From NCBI GenBank assembly GCA_964574985.1, contig CAZNPH010000015.1, positions 1-64,000 on the forward strand: 64,000 nt of DNA, written 5' to 3'. This stretch comes from CAZNPH01 sp964574985. Lineage in GTDB: Bacteria > Bacteroidota > Bacteroidia > Bacteroidales > SM23-62. The position numbers were made by a program, and so were the translations under genes. Positions 8,805 through 17,186 of this stretch are shown here, in pieces (position 1 is the first letter of the stretch; each line of letters begins with the position of its first letter). The notes beneath the pieces are model-generated. The model was not told where the DNA came from and made no database searches. It saw only the letters and a list, made by a program, of their open reading frames with translations.

Positions 8805-10107
8805 TGCCCGATTAATACCAATTGATTTTCAACTGTTTACAATATAGTTCTTTGACATCTTTGTAATTCTGATTTGTAAGTAGCTCATTTAGAGGTGTTT
8901 TGTCGAGTAGAGAAATGCTCAATATTTGCAATATTTCGTAGGTTGAACGGTCAACTTTCAATTTGTTACGAACCAATGCAACCAGGCAGTATGCAATTAT
9001 TGCAGAATATACCTGAATTTTCACTGCATTTTGACTTCGTCCCCAAAATGATTTTATCTTCAGGTGTTGTTTTATCCACTTGAAAAACAGTTCAACCTTC
9101 CATCGATATTTGTAAAGTTGAGCAATCTCTTCTGCTTTCAGGTCAAAGTTGTTGGACAAAAACTCAAGATCGTTATCCGTTTCTTCATCGTAGAATCCTA
9201 TGCGACGAATTTTCTCTGGATACTTTTGTGATGTATAAAATCCAGTCAACTTACCCCTTTGGTCAAGCAATACTCCATTGTCTTTGTTGACTTTGTTTGA
9301 ATATATTCGTCTGAACTGAAGATTGTCCTTTGCTCTGATCACAAAGCAGGCAGAACTCTGATGTATTCTAAAGAGCCGTTCATAATCGATATATCCCCGG
9401 TCAAGGATGTAATAACCACCTGGTTCATAATACAATAAGTCCAGGGCATTCATGTCATTCAATGAGGCCGGAGATACATGGACAAAACAGGGAATGGAGG
9501 TTTTAATATCATACAGAGTATGCAATTTGATCCCACCCTTTGTTTTACGGAACTCGGCCCACCAGAATACACTCAAACACAAATCAACGGTTGTAGAATC
9601 GAAGGCATATACATTACCGTCAATGATCAACTGAAAATCTTCTTCTATTGAGGATCTTCTTGCTTGATTGATGAGATAAAATGCGAACTCTTCAAAAATT
9701 CTACAATCACGTTTCTCATTAGCATTAGCAAAATTGCTCCTTGAAGAACCTTTACCAAACCCAAGATGATAATACTTGGACTTATGAGGCTCAATGCTAA
9801 CCATGAGATCTCTCAAACTGTCTCTGCCGGTAAGTTGACCAAATACCATGGTGAGGAGTTGATTCCAACAGGAAAAGTGCTTGATGTACTTATCCACCAG
9901 GTATTTATGAAACAAACTATCAAAGACACGCTTTGGAAGAAAATCTGTAAGTTGAGAATAGACATATTTGCCTTGATTCATGGTTTTGAGCTTTTTCAGT
10001 AGTCAAAACCACAAATATCAATTCAAATGTACACGCAACCAAAAAGCTCTACAAGCCAAATATATCAAGGATTTCAAAGAACGTTATTAAATTTTAATCG
10101 GACACTA
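8802..10107. mobile_element. IS4-family insertion sequence
   Basis: Terminal inverted repeats are TAGTGCCCGATTAA at 8802-8815 and TTAATCGGACACTA at 10094-10107 (13 of 14 complementary). The element is 1306 bp with one minus-strand transposase. I find no convincing target duplication: the left flank ends GGATCTC and the right begins ATGGTTTA. One or both flanks may therefore have been rearranged after insertion. Confidence 0.85.
8812..9981 (-). CDS. IS4-family transposase
   Basis: This 389-residue DDE transposase has an N-terminal DUF4372-like helical domain (residues 1-75), the first Asp in AFDSTTVDL, the second Asp in YYILDRGYIDYERL and the Glu in the YREK-like signature YRWKVELFFKWIKQHLK. 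Length and catalytic residues are intact. The coding region starts 113 bp inside one terminal repeat and ends within the other. It is probably functional. Confidence 0.9.
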   Translation of the reverse strand: MNQGKYVYSQLTDFLPKRVFDSLFHKYLVDKYIKHFSCWNQLLTMVFGQLTGRDSLRDLMVSIEPHKSKYYHLGFGKGSSRSNFANANEKRDCRIFEEFAFYLINQARRSSIEEDFQLIIDGNVYAFDSTTVDLCLSVFWWAEFRKTKGGIKLHTLYDIKTSIPCFVHVSPASLNDMNALDLLYYEPGGYYILDRGYIDYERLFRIHQSSACFVIRAKDNLQFRRIYSNKVNKDNGVLLDQRGKLTGFYTSQKYPEKIRRIGFYDEETDNDLEFLSNNFDLKAEEIAQLYKYRWKVELFFKWIKQHLKIKSFWGRSQNAVKIQVYSAIIAYCLVALVRNKLKVDRSTYEILQILSISLLDKTPLNELLTNQNYKDVKELYCKQLKINWY

Positions 10108-10137
10108 ATGGTTTATTTGCTTAACTTACTGTCCGGT

Positions 10138-10290
10138 CTAAGGTAGCAATATCACTTGCGTATTACCATAAAATCGCCAACACTCTGGTCTATCCCAAAA
10201 ACCAGCTTGTTTGAGAATTTCAATAACCTCATCTTCTGTATCTGTCTTCATCAGGCTCAAGCAGAGTTCTTTAATTTCTTCGTTGTTCAT
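10138..10290 (-). pseudogene. N-terminal remnant of a large (HSP90-like ATPase?) defence-associated gene
   Basis: The 50-codon frame starts MNNEEIKELCLSLMKTD and continues to an AGFWDRPECWRFYG segment. From memory this matches the N-terminus of large HSP90/GHKL-type ATP-binding proteins found near restriction and defence genes, where the next residues are usually a DxENNxxxIGNQQ stretch. Here the homology stops after WRFYGN and a stop follows at 10138-10140. The remainder of the gene is absent; the IS4 element begins 31 bp further on. The start lies only 4 bp after the stop of the upstream 349-residue gene, so the two formed an operon. The family assignment rests on recall and needs a search. 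Confidence 0.45.
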
Positions 10291-10294
10291 AAGA

Positions 10295-11344
10295 CTAAAT
10301 TTTTACTAAAAATGATTTTCCGAAATCGCTGTTGTGATAAGTAACATAGATTCCCTTTTTCTCTTTTTCCAACAGCCCCAATTCAAACATGCGAGCCATC
10401 AAACCGGCACGCTGCGTATTGATCACCGCATCAGAAGCTCCCCATAATTCGGCAAACTCCTTTTTAAGTTCGCTGTTCAATGATTCCCGTTCATTAATGC
10501 CTTGGTTGATTTTGGTCAATATCAACTTGATCCCGGCAAATTCACCTTTGACATGGCTTTTGATATGCGCCAGATAAAATTCAATTTCGTTCTGGTTTAA
10601 TGACTTATCCAAATTATCTTCATCTAAAACCGGATTAGAAATTTTGGCAAACTCAACTCCTGCCTGCGTTATTCCGATCATGTGCTTTCCACTTTCCGCA
10701 TCAATATTTGCAAACCGGAATAAGGCCATTGCTCCATCCAGTAATCCATCTTTCCGGCCATACGTTAGAAATTGTGCCCTGTATCTTGTTTGACTTTTTT
10801 CATCATCAACTTTCGGTAAGGCGGCACTAATTCTATCATCACGCAACTTTCTTAATTGATCTTCATGAGACCGTAACCGTTCTCCAATATGCACCGCTTC
10901 TTCGACAGCTACGTCTGCAAAATCATCAAGAAGTATTCTTTCGTTGGCCCCTAATTCTCTGAATAGAATACGAACACCTATTTTGATAGGAAGAATTTTG
11001 TTGATCTGTCCCCAGGGCCAGAATAGTTCTTCGTTCCCTTCCTTCTGACCAAGCACCAACTGCATATAAGATGGAGAGGGAACAACCTGTGGATTAGCCT
11101 GAAATGCTGTTAATTTTAGACTGACGACTGCTTTTTCGCTCTGTGTTTTGTTGCTTTCTTTAACCGAAGTATTATCAAAGTCTTTTTCCTTCTCTGCAAA
11201 CACTGGTAGCCCGGATTCCTCCAAATACAATTGGTTCTCAATTGCCACAGCAATGAACTGCGCTATCCCTTCATAATCTCCTTTGCTTACAAGACTCTGA
11301 ATCTTTTGAGCATGTTTCTGTGAAATGTCTACTAAATATTTCAT
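10295..11344 (-). CDS. Hypothetical protein, partner of a truncated defence gene
   Basis: I do not recognise this 349-residue protein. The first ~40 residues (MKYLVDISQKHAQKIQSLVS and on) look like a ribbon-helix-helix or antitoxin-like helical segment. Residues ~60-75 are a polar linker, and the rest is predicted mixed alpha/beta with a helix-rich C-terminal half ending in a winged-helix-like segment (LMARMFELGLLEKEKKGIY). There is no signal peptide or membrane segment. It is the first gene of a minus-strand operon whose second gene survives only as an N-terminal stub. Its neighbours (R-M enzyme, AbiE pair, ATPase) suggest a defence role, but this is inference from location only. Confidence 0.6.
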   Translation of the reverse strand: MKYLVDISQKHAQKIQSLVSKGDYEGIAQFIAVAIENQLYLEESGLPVFAEKEKDFDNTSVKESNKTQSEKAVVSLKLTAFQANPQVVPSPSYMQLVLGQKEGNEELFWPWGQINKILPIKIGVRILFRELGANERILLDDFADVAVEEAVHIGERLRSHEDQLRKLRDDRISAALPKVDDEKSQTRYRAQFLTYGRKDGLLDGAMALFRFANIDAESGKHMIGITQAGVEFAKISNPVLDEDNLDKSLNQNEIEFYLAHIKSHVKGEFAGIKLILTKINQGINERESLNSELKKEFAELWGASDAVINTQRAGLMARMFELGLLEKEKKGIYVTYHNSDFGKSFLVKI

Positions 11345-11473
11345 TATAATCTAAATTAGCTTTAATCAAAACAAATTTAATTTATTTTAATAATTGTCTA
11401 ACAAAATAGTAACATTATATTTAAATTATAAACATTATATTAATTAATTTATAATTATGTTCTTTTATAGCTC

Positions 11474-11587
11474 AATAGTTACTTCAAAACTCACTATTAG
11501 GATATAAAAGAATACACATTAATTGTACTTCTTCAAAAAGTTTCTTAAGTTTGCTTTTGTATTTTAATTGTGAGGTCAAAACTCACA
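11474..11587. promoter_or_regulatory. Candidate AbiEi operator sites
   Basis: Two inverted repeats lie upstream of the AbiEi gene. One is AATAGT (11474-11479) with ACTATT (11493-11498); the other is GTGAG (11570-11574) with CTCAC (11582-11586). Both include the direct repeat TCAAAACTCAC, at 11484-11494 and 11576-11586, exactly 92 bp apart. AbiEi-type antitoxins are known to repress their own operon by binding inverted repeats upstream, so these are natural candidates. The stretch 11345-11473 is very AT-rich and holds nothing else I can name. Confidence 0.45.
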
Positions 11588-11595
11588 TTTCATAT

Positions 11596-12414
11596 ATGAA
11601 CAAGAATATATCATACCGCTCATCTCAACTTCTGAACGCACTTATTGCACAGAAAAAGGAATTCTTTACGCTGTCGGATGCGTTGAAAATTCTTTCAGGA
11701 AAGGACCATCCAACCATAAGAAAGTTGCTCAGTGATATGACAAAGAGGGGTGTGATAATGCGTATCAAAGAAGGCTTATACCACCGTATTCCTTATGAGC
11801 AAGATCCTAATCAATATTTTCCGAACTGGCACTTGACGGCAGAAGCCATGGTACAGCCCAAAGATTACTATATCGGATTTTACAGTGCCCTGGATATTCA
11901 CGGCCTGATCACACAACCATCCATGGTAGAGCAAGTGGTTACACATGAACAGGTAAAACCCAAAGTTCAGCAAGTAAAGAATGTCCGGTTTGAATTCATC
12001 ACCTTGAGCGAAAAGCGATTCTTTGGCTACAAAAAGAAATGGATTGACGACTTCCACAAAGTAAATTGCAGCGACCTTGAAAAGACTTTTCTGGACTGCC
12101 TGTACAAACCGGACTATGCCGGAGGCATTACTGAAATAACCAAAGCGCTGTATAAATCCAGGGAAAAACTGCAACCATCAAGATTTCAGGAGTACCTTGA
12201 AAATTTCAATACCCAAGCAGTGTACAAGCGCCTTGGATTCATTATTGATCAACTTGGCTTGTTCCCTGAACTTCAGGATTTCATAAGTGGAAGCATCACC
12301 CCTTCCTATGCTCCTTTGGATCCATCAGCAACGAAATATGGGCATCATCATTCTCAATGGGGCATTATTGATAATATGAATTTCAAAACCGCCCTTAAAT
12401 CAATAGAAACGTAA
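11596..12414 (+). CDS. abiEi: AbiEi-family type IV antitoxin
   Basis: This is the antitoxin and transcriptional repressor of an AbiE toxin-antitoxin / abortive infection pair. The N-terminal ~75 residues form a winged helix (SSQLLNALIAQKKEFFTLSD then IRKLLSDMTKRGVIMRIKEG), followed by the AbiEi C-terminal domain with YYIGFYSALDIHGL and the DLEKTFLDCLYKPDYAGG segment typical of the family. The frame is open from 11551, but I place the start at 11596 (MNKNISYRS), immediately after the second operator palindrome. AbiEii follows after 4 bp. No lesion is visible. Confidence 0.85.
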   Translation: MNKNISYRSSQLLNALIAQKKEFFTLSDALKILSGKDHPTIRKLLSDMTKRGVIMRIKEGLYHRIPYEQDPNQYFPNWHLTAEAMVQPKDYYIGFYSALDIHGLITQPSMVEQVVTHEQVKPKVQQVKNVRFEFITLSEKRFFGYKKKWIDDFHKVNCSDLEKTFLDCLYKPDYAGGITEITKALYKSREKLQPSRFQEYLENFNTQAVYKRLGFIIDQLGLFPELQDFISGSITPSYAPLDPSATKYGHHHSQWGIIDNMNFKTALKSIET

Positions 12415-12418
12415 ACAA

Positions 12419-13234
12419 ATGATACAACCAGGAGAAATACAAGCCATAGCCGGAAAGGAAGGTGTCCGGGACACGCAAATTGAAAAAGATTATGTCATTT
12501 CCTGGGTGACGTACGGTATAGCAAATAATCAGTTTCTGAAAGAGAACATGGTTTTCAAAGGCGGTACTGTGCTGAAGAAGGTATATTTCCCTAAATATCG
12601 TTTTTCGGAAGACCTTGATTTTACTTTCATAGGAAAAGACTATGATATTGAAGCCATAAAGACTGCATTCAATGAATTAATAGAATGGGTGTATGAGGAA
12701 TCCCGGATTTCTCTTTCAGTTCAGAATGAAACACAACATGATACTGGAAATTACAACTTCTATCTTTCTTATACCGGACCATTGGGCGGAGCCGGAGCTA
12801 ATAAAGACATTAAAGTTGACATCAGCCAGGACGAACTGATCTACAACGCACTGGAAGAAAAGCAAATCATTAACACATATTCAGACCTTGAAGAAAAGTA
12901 TACCATACTCTGCTACTCACTCGGAGAAGTGGTTGCGGAAAAGATGCGTTCTATTATGCAGCGAACTGCTCCCAGAGACATTTACGACCTGTGGCACTTG
13001 TTTGAAGTAGAGGGACAGGAAATTGAAGACCATGTTTTCGCCTTTCAGGACAAGACAAAGCATAAAGGCTATGACCCAAATGAATTGATCAAAGTAGTTG
13101 GACAAAAGGAAAAGACCTTTGCAAAACACTGGAAAGATCACCTGGCGAACCAAATGACAGAAATACCGGACTTTAATGATGTGTGGAGAGAATTAGGAAA
13201 ACATTGGAGAAAATTTCAGAAGTTCATTGAATAG
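12419..13234 (+). CDS. abiEii: AbiEii-family nucleotidyltransferase toxin
   Basis: This toxin partner (271 residues) belongs to the DNA polymerase beta-like nucleotidyltransferase superfamily (DUF1814/AbiEii). The conserved FKGGTVLKKVYFPKYRFSED motif lies at residues ~42-61 and runs into LDFT, giving the paired active-site acidic residues; RDIYDLWHL lies in the C-terminal domain. AbiEii toxins act on nucleic acid substrates with NTP and block growth upon phage infection. It directly follows the AbiEi gene, matching the usual antitoxin-toxin order. Motifs are intact. Confidence 0.87.
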   Translation: MIQPGEIQAIAGKEGVRDTQIEKDYVISWVTYGIANNQFLKENMVFKGGTVLKKVYFPKYRFSEDLDFTFIGKDYDIEAIKTAFNELIEWVYEESRISLSVQNETQHDTGNYNFYLSYTGPLGGAGANKDIKVDISQDELIYNALEEKQIINTYSDLEEKYTILCYSLGEVVAEKMRSIMQRTAPRDIYDLWHLFEVEGQEIEDHVFAFQDKTKHKGYDPNELIKVVGQKEKTFAKHWKDHLANQMTEIPDFNDVWRELGKHWRKFQKFIE

Positions 13235-13493
13235 AACGCCAATGCTATTTTGCACATTGCCATCCTCGTTCCTGTGGTAGCAAAGAGCAAAAGCCGACGC
13301 ACGGCTAAAGTGATAACAAGAAAATGAAGAAAGAAAATCAAATAAAAATCTTTCCCTCGTTTGACTTGAAAAAAGGGAAACTATATTTGAGAAAAGATCG
13401 GGAAACGGGGCTAAAGTAGCCAACAATTAAGCATCGTTTTTGGCGATAGCCAAATATGTGCTTTGTGTTGAACGAACTTAGCGGAGCGATCTT

Positions 13494-13664
13494 ATGACTG
13501 AAAGGAATAAACCGGCGTTACCTTATATATTGTGGAATCAATTTTTAAAGTATCTTCACAAAAAGCTCTTTGACGTACTGAAATGGAAGAATGACAGGAA
13601 GCAGAGTATCTGTTTTAACCTGTTTGAGAAGCAGAGAGGGAATGTTCAGGATGAGAACATGTAG
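13494..13664 (+). CDS. Small 56-residue ORF on the IS91-like element
   Basis: The frame begins MTERNKPALPYILWNQFLKY and ends NVQDENM. A GGAG sequence lies 8-9 bases before the ATG. The composition is plausible for a basic, globular small protein (DVLKWKNDRKQSICFNLFEK). I recognise no family. It lies between the hairpin-like IS end and the transposase 3' end, on the opposite strand. A chance ORF of this length is possible (roughly one in fifteen per start). Confidence 0.35.
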   Translation: MTERNKPALPYILWNQFLKYLHKKLFDVLKWKNDRKQSICFNLFEKQRGNVQDENM

Positions 13665-13743
13665 GTTTTCCCTGATACAGAACCTACCTCTCCCATGACC
13701 AAAATGTGGTATACAGAAAAAGGATAGTATGTGAGAGCCGTGA

Positions 13744-15616
13744 TTAACATAAAGCGGAGTAAGATGGTGCCCTTATGGGCCGGTGAAAACGATCAGGTAT
13801 GGTTCTGATAATCTGCATAAGATGTCCGCATTTTTTGCAACATTGCGTTTCTATTCCTATACGCTCGCGAGCGATTGCCTGCCATGAGATTTTGATGTAT
13901 TCTATACTGGGAGGCAGGCAGAAGTATTCTCTTAATGCGGCAAGGGCTTTGGTTTTTGCAGCAGGTGACAGGAACCCGTAGTGCCGGATCCTGGTAAATC
14001 CCGGAGGCAGTATATGCAAACAAAACCGTTTCAGGAAGTCTGTTCCCTTCAGAGAAGTGATTATCTGCCTGTTGTTCTGATGATAATCTCGCCAGGAGAA
14101 TGTAACCTGTTTGTCATCCACTTGTAGTATGCGGTTATTGGAGATGGCTACACGGTGGGTATATCGTCCCAGGTATGAGAGAACTTGTTTGGGTCCGGTG
14201 AAGGGAGGTTTTGCATACACTACCCACTCTTTGGCGAACAGGGTATTGAATAGCCCGGATTCAACATGTATTGTTTGCTTTCGCACATACTCGCGTAATG
14301 CTGCTACCATTTGCGCTCTGAACACTCTGCTCAGTTGATCCACGGGAAAGAGGAACGAACCGTCTCCTTTCGAGGGTTTCCACTTGTTGTTACGGGTAAT
14401 TCCGCCAGCCGGAACTACCAGGTGCAGGTGTGGATGATATTGCAGGTTTTTTCCCCAGGTATGCAAAATAGCAGTATATCCAATCCAGGCATCCAGGGAC
14501 CTGGGATTGGCGGCAAATCCAGTCATTACCTGGTTGACTACGCGGAACAGGATATTGTAACAGTCCACCTGATGATGCAGAAAAAGGGGGTTTAGCTTGT
14601 CGGGTATGGTAAAGACCATGTGCATGTAATTAACCGGCAACAGGTCTGCTTCCCGATTGCCAAGCCATCTCTCACGCTCAACACTTCCACACTTGGGACA
14701 ATGGCGATTCCTGCAACTGTTATATACGATCTGTTCATGGCCACGATGCTCGCAATGTTCCACCCTTCCTCCCATGGCTTCAGTCCGGCATAGTTGCAAC
14801 GCATGCAATGTGTGCGGCAGATGCCCGAGCAGGTGCTTTACCCCATAAACGGTTTGACCTGCCTCGAGCTGATGTGTGGCGTAGGTATGGCGCAGAGAAT
14901 GAACACAGGCCTGCTTATGGATGTCTGCTGCTTTTATGGCCTCTTTCATAATTCCGCGAATACGGGTATGGCTTAAGGGAACACCTTTGTGTTGATTGCT
15001 GCGTTCAAACAGGAACTTCCGGGGCTTCTCTATCTTCAGGTAGTTGCCTACACCCTTGCCTATATGAGAAGAGAAAGGAACATAACGGTCGTACTTATTT
15101 TTCGACTGGCGCACAAAGAGCTGTTTCCTGTCCAGGTCTACATCCTCGATCAATAAAGAAGCAGCTTCGCTGATACGCAGTCCGGTATCATAGATGATCC
15201 CAGGCAGCAACCTGTCACGTAGCTGCCTGGGAGCCTTCAGCAACCGCTTGATCTCTTTTGTGGAAAATATCACCGGTAGTTTTTGTGGACGCCGGATACT
15301 GGGAAGGGTGATGTGCAGATGATCATATTCATGCAGCTTGTATAGCTTTCGCAGTTCATAGACCAAATGTTTAAACGAACTTTGAGAGTCCGTATCCCGG
15401 TTGACAATGAAATAGAGATAGTTTTCAATATCATCCGGCTCCATCTCCAGGGGTGTTTTACTGCAGTGAAGAGCCATCTTGGCCATCTGGCGAAGGTAAT
15501 TCTCATGGGTGGATCCGGGATCTCCCGTCAATCACCAGGCGTTGCATAAAATGCATTGCTATCTTTTCAAAGCCTTCAACCTTTCGGCATGCTTCATCAT
15601 AATAGGTATTACTCAT
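13744..15616 (-). pseudogene. Fused tyrosine recombinase / IS91-family HUH transposase, frameshifted
   Basis: The minus-strand recombinase starts at ATG 15616 (MSNTYYDEACRKVEGFEK) and breaks at about 15520, where the frame shifts and resumes as STHENYLRQMAKM. The long frame (15531-13744) then has recombinase Arg119 (TGLRISE), His211-x-x-Arg214 (HSLRH) and His237 (LLGH), but jumps straight to an IS91-type zinc-binding and transposase region (YNSCRNRHCPKCG). The nucleophilic Tyr of the recombinase and the transposase N-terminus are missing at the join near 14820. The HUH part keeps HPHLH (368-370) and the Tyr pair Y452/Y456. In related elements these are two separate overlapping genes, so an in-frame deletion is likely. 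The recombinase is dead; the transposase is doubtful. Confidence 0.75.
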
Positions 15617-15715
15617 AACAGAATCATTTAATTGGTTAATAATCCTGTAAACGTAATGACTTATCTTTGATGAAGCTGCCGATTTGGTGAAGCTGCCGAC
15701 CGCAAGGGAGGTTTA

Positions 15716-15846
15716 GTTCAACATATGGTATAGTGCATGCGGGTTTCAGAGGTTTTCGAAGGTTTGTGGCTCGTAAAAAAGTTGGTGTAAACTGATAGGA
15801 AATCGCTTCGTAATCCCGCACGACACCATACCATCAAACGTTAACG
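15716..15846. repeat. attC-like long imperfect inverted repeat, site 2
   Basis: The left arm begins GTTCAACATATGGTATAGTG (15716-15735) and continues GCATGCGGGTTT. The right arm runs from AATCCCGCACGACACCATAC at about 15812 to CATCAAACGTTAACG (ending 15846). The arms pair over about 25 positions with mismatches. GTTCAAC fits the integron R'' consensus RYYYAAC; the opposite box GTTAACG only partly fits GTTRRRY. The centre shares TTGTGGCTCGT and CGCTTCGTAATCCCG with site 1 at 5051-5187. Confidence 0.4.
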
Positions 15847-15953
15847 CCAAGCAAAAATAGATCGTAATGCACATTGGATTGAGCAGTTATATGGACTTAA
15901 TGTTAAACATGTTGTGCATTTTTGTATCTTTGTAAAAATAGTACTGAAAAATT

Positions 15954-17123
15954 ATGAGAACATTATATCAGAAATTTGAAACGCTTTTACAAAGTACGAC
16001 AACGGATTTTAAACGTTATTTATACGATAAAGTCTCGTGGGAAAGTCGAATGATTGGGATTATTGGCGCCCGTGGAGTCGGTAAAACGACTATGATTTTG
16101 CAACATATCAAGGAAAATTTAGACAGCAAAAGAGCGTTATATGCTTCCGCAGACGATATGTACTTTGGTGAAAACAGCCTTTTTGATTTAGCGGATGATT
16201 TCTATAAAAATGCAGGAGAATATTTATTTATTGACGAAATTCATAAATACACTGACTGGTCTCGAGAACTAAAAAACATTTATGACTCTTTTCCTACAAT
16301 GAAAGTTATATTTACCGGTTCTTCTGTACTCGATATACTGAAAGGTTCGGCTGATTTAAGTCGGAGAGCTATAATTTACAAATTACAAGGACTGTCATTT
16401 CGTGAATTTTTGAAATTATTTCATAATTATGATGCCAAAGTTTACTCCTTGGAACAAATTATAAATAATGAAATTAAACTCGAGGGTATTCAACATCCAT
16501 TACCTCCATTTAATGATTATTTGAAACGAGGATACTATCCATTTGGAATAGAAAATGAAATGAATTTACGTTTGGGCCAAATTATTGTTCAAACCTTAGA
16601 ATCAGATATTCCGCAATATGCAAACCTAAATGTAGGAACAAGTCGAAAACTAAAACGATTGCTTTCCATAATTTCTGAAAGCGTACCTTTTAAACCCAAT
16701 TTTTCTAAAATATCTAAAATGATAGGTGTAAGTCGGAATTCTTTAGACGATTATTTATCATATATGGAAAAGGCAGGACTTATTGGGCAGTTACGAAATG
16801 AAACGAGTGGAATCCGAGGATTAGGAAAAGTTGAGAAGGTCTACTTAGATAATACCAATATCATTTTCAACTTGGTTGGAGGAAAATCAAATATTGGAAA
16901 CTTGCGTGAAACATTCTTTTTCAATCAAATGCGAGTGAAAAATGATATCATATCTTCAAACAAAGCAGATTTTTTAATTGAAAATTACACGTTTGAAGTT
17001 GGAGGCAAAAATAAACAACAGAGCCAAATAGAAAAAGATGGTAAATCATTTGTTGTAAAAGACGATGTAGAATATGGTTATCGCAATGTGATTCCTCTTT
17101 GGGCTTTTGGATTGAGTTATTAA
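15954..17123 (+). CDS. AAA family ATPase with DUF4143-like C-terminal domain
   Basis: This 389-residue protein belongs to the AAA_14/DUF4143 group. The N-terminal ATPase has Walker A GARGVGKTT (residues ~38-46) and Walker B YLFIDEIH (~92-99), with a sensor-like FTGSSVLD. A winged-helix segment lies at ~245-290 (SKISKMIGVSRNSLDDYLSYM), and the C-terminal ~80 residues contain a nuclease-fold-like stretch (ADFLIENYTFEVGGKNK). Family members are common, poorly understood and often mobile. It lies between the attC-like repeat and an IS630 element and is AT-rich like the rest of the island. No lesion is seen. Confidence 0.75.
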   Translation: MRTLYQKFETLLQSTTTDFKRYLYDKVSWESRMIGIIGARGVGKTTMILQHIKENLDSKRALYASADDMYFGENSLFDLADDFYKNAGEYLFIDEIHKYTDWSRELKNIYDSFPTMKVIFTGSSVLDILKGSADLSRRAIIYKLQGLSFREFLKLFHNYDAKVYSLEQIINNEIKLEGIQHPLPPFNDYLKRGYYPFGIENEMNLRLGQIIVQTLESDIPQYANLNVGTSRKLKRLLSIISESVPFKPNFSKISKMIGVSRNSLDDYLSYMEKAGLIGQLRNETSGIRGLGKVEKVYLDNTNIIFNLVGGKSNIGNLRETFFFNQMRVKNDIISSNKADFLIENYTFEVGGKNKQQSQIEKDGKSFVVKDDVEYGYRNVIPLWAFGLSY

Positions 17124-17186
17124 AAAGACTAGTGTCATGTCAACTTAATTATGTCTGTTTGTTTTGCTATCTTGCCATCAAAAACG

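Larger units (their letters stand above)
13439..15700. mobile_element. IS91-like (HUH) element, ends approximate
   Basis: The element contains, on the minus strand, a tyrosine recombinase followed by an IS91-type HUH transposase, and on the plus strand a 56-codon frame. At its transposase-3' side lies a perfect small hairpin, TTTGGC-GATA-GCCAAA (13439-13454); palindromes of this sort occur at IS91-type ends. The other end is not identifiable and is placed before the attC-like repeat at 15716. IS91-type elements move by rolling-circle replication and lack target duplications, so the borders are estimates. Confidence 0.45.

Noticed and set aside
8802..10107. Target-site duplication around the IS4 element
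   Set aside because: Flanks GGATCTC and ATGGTTTA do not match at any length of 4-9 bp.
13744..15531. Tyrosine recombinase as the integron integrase for the attC-like sites
   Set aside because: It lacks an IntI-type patch between the conserved motifs, lacks its catalytic Tyr and clearly belongs to the IS91-like element.
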